From positions 1-11,092 of the forward strand of contig JBFLZW010000039.1 in NCBI GenBank assembly GCA_040755755.1: a stretch of DNA of 11,092 bases, in the 5' to 3' direction. The number at the start of each line of letters is the position of its first letter. The first letter of the stretch is position 1. A program made the position numbers and the translations under genes. This DNA is from a bacterium. GTDB lineage: Bacteria; SZUA-182; DTGQ01. Positions 7,007 through 11,092 of this stretch are shown here, piece after piece. The notes beneath the pieces are model-generated. The model did no database searches and was not told where the DNA came from. It saw only the letters and a list, made by a program, of their open reading frames with translations.

Positions 7007-10000
7007 TTAGTTCTCTCCATCAGGTTTAGCCAAGCCCATCGAACAGATGACCTGCGGTTCGGTCGACTCTTCATCTTCTGAAACCCGGCACAGGCGACCA
7101 TCCTGGCGGAGTGAAATCACCAGTTCGGCCAGTGCCTCATTGGTGATACCGCTCTTGAGTTGTCGGTTTAGTATGTCGATGGCTGATTGGAGCAACGGGT
7201 ACTTATAAATGTCTTCAATGGCTTTCATCAGTTCGGGCATGGCAGAAAAAAGTATGCCCTTGCAGTTGTCCGTATAGGTTTTGAGCCGCTCGTAGGTGCG
7301 AAACCTCGCGCCGGATGGCCGACCAAGCTGACCGCCCACGGATTTCCCTGTCTCGATGATCAGTTTCACGCCCTGGGCGACCATAGCATGGTGCTGCTCA
7401 TGGCGGGGCAGTGCTGGTGTATCCGGCAGGCATTCGGCTGCTTTCAGAATGGCGAACTGTGATTCGGTGACACTCCTGCCTGCCTTGTCAATCCATGCCA
7501 GAGCGTCATGGCCTGTTGTGGTTCGCAGATAAACCAGCGTTCCTTCCGGCTGGTCATGAGTAGGCTGGTAAGGCCGGGTGGAGTAGACCACATTCGGCAA
7601 AGCCGTGATGACCTTTTCCAGTTTCGGGTCCTGATCAATGGCGTTCTTCCATATCTGGTAGGCATAGGAGGCCAGGTCCACTTCAGTATCATCATCGCCG
7701 TCCAGAATGCCGGACTTTTCATTGTAGATATCGATTAACGGGAGGTCATCCTTTTCATCATCGAAAAACGCCTCGTCTGTACCGACAACCTCGGCGTTCT
7801 CCCGCAGGCGCTGACGTACGCGGCTGCGAAGGCGAATAATGCGCTCAACTCCATCAGCAGGCAGAAAGGAATAGCAGAGGATGCTGTCAGCCTTTTGCCC
7901 GATACGGTCTACGCGGCCAGCGCGCTGGATCAGGCGGATAATAGCCCAGGGCAGATCGTAATTGACAATGATGGCGCAATCCTGGAGGTTCTGTCCTTCG
8001 CTCAAAACGTCGGTCGCCAGCACGATGCGAAGTTCATCGCTGGCCGAGACCTTATCGCGCTTATTGTTGCTAACGGGGCTAAACCGGCAGGCGATGGCCG
8101 TGGGGTCAGCGCTATCGCCCGTGACACCCGCAACTGCGGCAATTCCACGGCCTTTGAGCTGGCTCTCGAGGTAATTCACTGTGTCAGCGAATTGGGTGAA
8201 GATAAGAACCTTATCTTGTGGATGTTGCTTTGCCAGCAGGTTTATAAGCGCATGGAGTTTCTCATCCCGGTCAGGGTCCCACGGCCCGGCTAAAGTCAAA
8301 ACGCTCATCAGTGCATTGGCATCATTGCGGAGATCCTTAGCCAATGCATTGCCAAAGAGATCTGCCCGCAGCCACTTGAAACGCCTCCGGAAATGCGATG
8401 CATACATATTGTAAACCCCGGCGGCACGCCGGGCAAAGTCATCCTCGGTGAGCGCTTGGCCGACCTGGCGGATCGGGTCACTTGTGCTGTCGTCATCCTC
8501 ATCGCCAGCCGGATTCCACAAATCACTGTCTTCATCAGTGGCCCAAGTGTCGAGAAGCCCGATGTCCTGAGTACCGATAGGCAGCAGCAGGTCATTCTCG
8601 ATGGCATGCAGGAAGATGTAGTTACGGAGAATATGCCGTTCCAAAGACAGAATGAAGGCATGGCCGCTGCTCTCCAGCCGTTTGAAAAGGTTGGTGCGGC
8701 AGAATCCTTTGAGGTGTGAACCAGCCCGTGAAAGGTCAGCCAGTATTTTAGCTTCATCCGGTGCTGGCGGTTTGTGGGGAGTAGGTTTCTGGTAATTGCC
8801 CAAACCGTACCGGGGCAAAGCGAGATGGTTGACTGTATTTACTACATTATCTGCAAAAAGGCGGGCGTACTGATCTTTTTTATCTCCTGGATTGATCACG
8901 AACTTGACAGTTTTAGGGACACGGGTCGGGAAATATGATCTGGTGCCGTCGATGAATTCGAGACACTTGCGATTGCAGGCCGGATCGAGTTTTGCGTAGT
9001 TTCCCTGGATAAAGCTGCGGGTGCGGCGTACGAGGTATAACCTCATCAGGTCACGCCAGTCATCGGCATACTCGCTCTTCTCGAATGCTGCCAGTGACCT
9101 CACGGGACACTGGTGGCGACGGATAAACTCCGTCTCTCCAAGTTCACGAAGCAACCGCTCAGGCCGAACACCGATGTCCTCCTGCTCGTCGATAAAGAGG
9201 CGGAGCTGATTCGAGAGGTCGATATACGTCTTATTGTAGGGCGTGGCGGACAGCAATATCACCCGGCTGTCATTAGAGCTGATGTAATCCGCAATAAAGC
9301 GGTATCGTTTGCCTTCGCGATTGCGGAGGTTATGGCTCTCGTCAATGAGTACAAGCCGGTAACGGGGCAGATCGGGCAACTCCCGTTGAACATTGGTAAT
9401 CGATAATACCTTGGCACGAAGTCGATACTGCTGACGGTAATCCTCCCACATCGAAACAAGGTTTTTGGGACAGATGATCAATGTCTCCACTCCGTGGTCA
9501 TCCTCGAAGATGCGGGCGAGCGCGGTAGCCATTAATGTTTTCCCAAGCCCCACAACATCGCCGATCATGACACCCCCACGTTTATTCAGGTGATGGGCGG
9601 CGATCTTCACCGCAGCCTTCTGGAACTCGAACAGGGTATCGCCAAAGTCACTGGGGATGCGGAATTCAGTCAGTCCGGCGCGTGCCTCCTGGGAAAGGTG
9701 ATAGGCCATTTTCACATAGATATGATATGGCGGGATCGGCTCCGGACGCGCCCAACTGCTATTGATGATCTCGACGAGTTCCTTTGAAATGTCCAGGCAA
9801 AACCGGTCATTCCATCGCTTCTCGAACCACTGGGCAAGCTTATCGCAGGCGTCATGGTCGAGCACGTCTATGTTAAGCTCACCCTGCTTGCATAAGCCCG
9901 CAAGGGTAAGATTGCTGCTGCCCAGATAGCCGATTTTGGGGTTGATGGGATCTTGTCGAAAGAGCAGGTATAATTTGGCGTGAAGAGGGTACCGCAGGAA

Positions 10001-10396
10001 CAGCTTGACCACCAGTTTGTTAGCAGTAATCTGGTTAGCCAGCCGGCGGAGCCCTGCTTCATCCTCGTTGGTCGGAATGCCGATCATGAGCTGATCTCGG
10101 AAATCCTGGGCGAGTCTTCTCTTCAGTACAAGAGCTGTACCTTGATCGATCTGATCCTGGCCTGGCAGTAGACTCATCACAGAACGAAGCTGATCCTGGG
10201 GCATCTGCTGCATACCAACCAGAAGCCTGCAGCAATGGCCGACACCGCCTTGCCACTTCTCGACCAGCTCATCAACCAGCCGCCATCCTCGAAGATTAAA
10301 ATACCCAACGCAAAAGTCAGCCCGTTCGGACAATCCCATTGCTTCTGAAAGAGCAGTCAGAAGATGATTATCGATGTTATCAAATACCTGGGGCAT
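7007..10396 (-). CDS. PLD-nuclease / SNF2-like helicase fusion protein
   Basis: This 1129-aa protein joins a PLD-like nuclease to a superfamily 2 helicase. The PLD part (about 1-200) has H139-x-K141 (LHAKLYLL), then GSSNLT at 159-164 with N162, and E173. This is the H-x-K...N...E pattern of PLD endonucleases; the classical HKD Asp is absent. Helicase motifs are Walker A DVVGLGKT (280-287), DESH (352-355), SAT (383-385), IFTQF (732-736), ATDVLSEGQNL (794-804) and QRAGRVDRIGQ (824-834), which is SNF2/RapA-like. Residues 900-1129 are unassigned. Expected role: ATP-driven translocation on dsDNA coupled to cleavage, guided by the downstream methyltransferase. The start ATG (10394-10396) has AGGAGG six bases upstream, a strong ribosome site. 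It overlaps nothing and is first in the operon. Related architectures occur in NgoAVII/CglI-type ATP-dependent restriction systems and DISARM- or Mokosh-like defence sets, but the gene set here does not match those as I know them. Confidence 0.92.
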   Translation of the reverse strand: MPQVFDNIDNHLLTALSEAMGLSERADFCVGYFNLRGWRLVDELVEKWQGGVGHCCRLLVGMQQMPQDQLRSVMSLLPGQDQIDQGTALVLKRRLAQDFRDQLMIGIPTNEDEAGLRRLANQITANKLVVKLFLRYPLHAKLYLLFRQDPINPKIGYLGSSNLTLAGLCKQGELNIDVLDHDACDKLAQWFEKRWNDRFCLDISKELVEIINSSWARPEPIPPYHIYVKMAYHLSQEARAGLTEFRIPSDFGDTLFEFQKAAVKIAAHHLNKRGGVMIGDVVGLGKTLMATALARIFEDDHGVETLIICPKNLVSMWEDYRQQYRLRAKVLSITNVQRELPDLPRYRLVLIDESHNLRNREGKRYRFIADYISSNDSRVILLSATPYNKTYIDLSNQLRLFIDEQEDIGVRPERLLRELGETEFIRRHQCPVRSLAAFEKSEYADDWRDLMRLYLVRRTRSFIQGNYAKLDPACNRKCLEFIDGTRSYFPTRVPKTVKFVINPGDKKDQYARLFADNVVNTVNHLALPRYGLGNYQKPTPHKPPAPDEAKILADLSRAGSHLKGFCRTNLFKRLESSGHAFILSLERHILRNYIFLHAIENDLLLPIGTQDIGLLDTWATDEDSDLWNPAGDEDDDSTSDPIRQVGQALTEDDFARRAAGVYNMYASHFRRRFKWLRADLFGNALAKDLRNDANALMSVLTLAGPWDPDRDEKLHALINLLAKQHPQDKVLIFTQFADTVNYLESQLKGRGIAAVAGVTGDSADPTAIACRFSPVSNNKRDKVSASDELRIVLATDVLSEGQNLQDCAIIVNYDLPWAIIRLIQRAGRVDRIGQKADSILCYSFLPADGVERIIRLRSRVRQRLRENAEVVGTDEAFFDDEKDDLPLIDIYNEKSGILDGDDDTEVDLASYAYQIWKNAIDQDPKLEKVITALPNVVYSTRPYQPTHDQPEGTLVYLRTTTGHDALAWIDKAGRSVTESQFAILKAAECLPDTPALPRHEQHHAMVAQGVKLIIETGKSVGGQLGRPSGARFRTYERLKTYTDNCKGILFSAMPELMKAIEDIYKYPLLQSAIDILNRQLKSGITNEALAELVISLRQDGRLCRVSEDEESTEPQVICSMGLAKPDGEN

Positions 10397-10453
10397 GATA
10401 GTCCTCCTTGCGGTTCTCCGGGGTATTCGTGGTCGTGGAAAATACTGATGTAT

Positions 10454-10474
10454 ACCTGTAGGTTACATACAGGT
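10454..10474. promoter_or_regulatory. Operator-like palindrome ACCTGTA-N7-TACAGGT
   Basis: Two perfect 7-bp arms, ACCTGTA and TACAGGT, are separated by GGTTACA. The centre lies about 68 bases upstream of the helicase start, between the promoter candidate and the gene. The 21-bp size and symmetry fit a dimeric repressor site, or a hairpin in the mRNA leader. No regulator gene is present in the window, so the binding factor is unknown. Confidence 0.4.
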
Positions 10475-10566
10475 CGGTCGATAGCCACTTTTCGGAATCG
10501 CTCATGGCGGATGGTTTTCTGGGAGGGACAACTGCCTTCCCTGCTCAATTTGTTGAGAGTTGACTT

Positions 10567-10620
10567 TTTTATCTTTAGATAAAAGGTTAAATCTTGATGG
10601 TCAGAATATCACTTAACCTT
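10567..10620. promoter_or_regulatory. Nested A/T-rich palindromes in the operon leader
   Basis: A perfect palindrome TTTTATCT-TT-AGATAAAA (10567-10584) abuts a second inverted repeat, AAGGTTAA (10583-10590) with TTAACCTT (10613-10620). If the promoter at 10688-10716 is used, both would be transcribed in the leader and could form alternative stems. They could equally be protein-binding sites. Confidence 0.35.
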
Positions 10621-10687
10621 CCATAATCAGAAGCACATTTCCATCTACGGGCAGGAATCAATCCAATGTACCTTATAATGATTTTTT

Positions 10688-10716
10688 AGTTTACAGTTAG
10701 CGACTGTTGCTGTCAA
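10688..10716 (-). promoter_or_regulatory. Sigma70-type promoter candidate for the operon
   Basis: On the minus strand a perfect -35 TTGACA (10711-10716) is followed after exactly 17 bases by TAAACT (10688-10693, 4/6 match to TATAAT). It points toward the helicase gene, with a predicted start near 10681. That leaves an unusually long leader of about 285 bases before the ATG. It is the best promoter I found in the region; none was confirmed closer to the gene. Confidence 0.5.
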
Positions 10717-10967
10717 GCGCTTTTCCCGGAGGGGACATCATTACGTAACAACGCTTGCCGAGATTTCTCCTGTCCTGCTGTCCCCCGGAGTGCTTCCAGG
10801 GCTCTGGGAAGGAGCAGAAACAACCATGCTTCGGGAGGTGGTGAGCATCTACCTTCTGCTGAGATTATTATAAGATCCAGATATCTGGTGGGTATTCCAA
10901 AAAACATTCAATTGAGGTAAAGGATCGGGAAAAATAGGGCAGAAGGAGCGATTTTCGGCCTTAATCT

Positions 10968-10985
10968 GAATGGCACTTACATAAG
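10968..10985 (-). repeat. Right copy of 18-bp inner inverted repeat
   Basis: This is the exact reverse complement of 102-119. Similarity weakens but continues inward for a few more bases (TTAA shared after three differing positions). It abuts a perfect short palindrome AGAATTA-G-TAATTCT (10984-10998). Confidence 0.7.
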
Positions 10986-10995
10986 AATTAGTAAT

Positions 10996-11023
10996 TCTCC
11001 CGCAGAGACGCTGAGACGCAGAG
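10996..11023 (-). repeat. Right copy of 28-bp outer inverted repeat
   Basis: This is the reverse complement of 27-54 with one mismatch. It lies 10 bases outside the 18-bp inner repeat, so both ends have the same order (28-mer outside, 18-mer inside) in mirrored orientation. The two 28-mers enclose about 10.9 kb containing all five genes. Confidence 0.7.
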
Positions 11024-11092
11024 GATATCATTGAAAAGTAAAAGTAAAATAAGTTCCTCCTTGTGCCTTTTTACTTTTTGCTTGCTTCCAGG

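Larger units (their letters stand above)
10397..11092. other. Gene-free region upstream of the operon
   Basis: No supportable gene lies in these roughly 700 bases. Contents from left to right are: the helicase ribosome site AGGAGG (10403-10408), operator-like and A/T-rich palindromes (10454-10620), a minus-strand promoter candidate (10688-10716), an imperfect GC-rich inverted repeat (CCGGAGGGGACA near 10726 with TGTCCCCCGG near 10785), a perfect CCAGATATCTGG palindrome (10877-10888), and the right-hand inverted-repeat block (10968-11023). The last 60 bases hold an A/T-rich 10-bp stem (11034-11043 with 11069-11078) that may belong to a neighbouring unit. Confidence 0.55.

Noticed and set aside
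2888-10396. Naming the locus as BREX or DISARM
   Set aside because: No PglZ phosphatase, BrxC/Lon-like ATPase, or DUF1998 gene is present in the window, so a named assignment is not justified.
10454-10474. LexA (SOS) box upstream of the helicase gene
   Set aside because: CTG and CAG half-sites are separated by 11 bases rather than the 10 of the enterobacterial LexA box, and flanks differ. I keep it only as an unassigned operator-like palindrome.
10380-10505. Minus-strand 41-codon frame (ATG at 10505) overlapping the helicase start
   Set aside because: A leader peptide coupled to the helicase is conceivable, but there is no ribosome site before its ATG and its codons overlap the ACCTGTA palindrome. 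Not supportable as a gene.
11034-11078. Intrinsic terminator at the right edge
   Set aside because: The 10-bp stem is almost entirely A/T with a 25-base loop, and the window ends shortly after, so neither direction nor function can be judged.
1-11092. tRNA, rRNA or CRISPR array
   Set aside because: No tRNA-like cloverleaf, rRNA stretch or regularly spaced repeat array was seen; the only direct repeats of size are the two 75-bp REP-like copies.

Overview
The window is a bacterial, defence-type accessory region. All five well-supported genes lie on the minus strand and read from right to left. The taxon cannot be fixed from sequence alone. Mid-range GC, an IHF/HU-like protein, a RAYT transposase with REP-like hairpins and dispersed CTCTGCGTCTCTGCG-type repeats would fit a Gram-negative such as Desulfobacterota or an environmental relative of Planctomycetes or Nitrospirae. 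This is inference only.

Layout in the direction of transcription. A roughly 700-bp gene-free stretch (10397-11092) holds a good sigma70-type promoter candidate (10688-10716) and several palindromes. It leads into an 1129-aa protein with an N-terminal phospholipase-D-like (PLD) nuclease domain and an SNF2/RapA-like helicase (7007-10396). Three bases after its stop starts a 1371-aa Eco57I/type IIG-like adenine DNA methyltransferase (2888-7003). Seventy bases further is a 384-aa YhcG/DUF1016 PD-(D/E)XK nuclease (1663-2817). After a 266-bp gap comes a minimal DprA/Smf-like Rossmann protein (785-1396), and after about 290 bp an HU/IHF-family DNA-bending protein (200-496), followed directly by a perfect 16-bp stem-loop.

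The standout feature lies inside the methyltransferase gene. Between motif I (DPTCGSGAF, residues 506-514) and motif IV (NPPY, 1019-1022) sits a complete REP-associated tyrosine transposase (RAYT, HUH nuclease: HVH at 696-698, Tyr at 739/740). It is flanked by two 75-bp direct REP-like repeats with 68/75 identity, each carrying two GC-rich hairpins. The whole 744-bp cassette is in frame with no stop codon, so the locus encodes an uninterrupted methyltransferase::RAYT::methyltransferase polypeptide. The repeat spacing (669 bp) is also a multiple of three, so recombination between the repeats would remove the transposase and keep the methyltransferase in frame.

The helicase-PLD and methyltransferase genes are tightly coupled and probably form an ATP-dependent restriction-modification-like module: the methyltransferase marks self DNA, and the helicase/PLD protein translocates on and cuts unmodified DNA. 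YhcG would be a second nuclease, and the DprA-like protein may bind ssDNA or a nucleotide. Two short sequences near the left end (27-54, 102-119) recur in inverted orientation near the right end (10996-11023, 10968-10985), so the whole locus is bracketed by inverted repeats.
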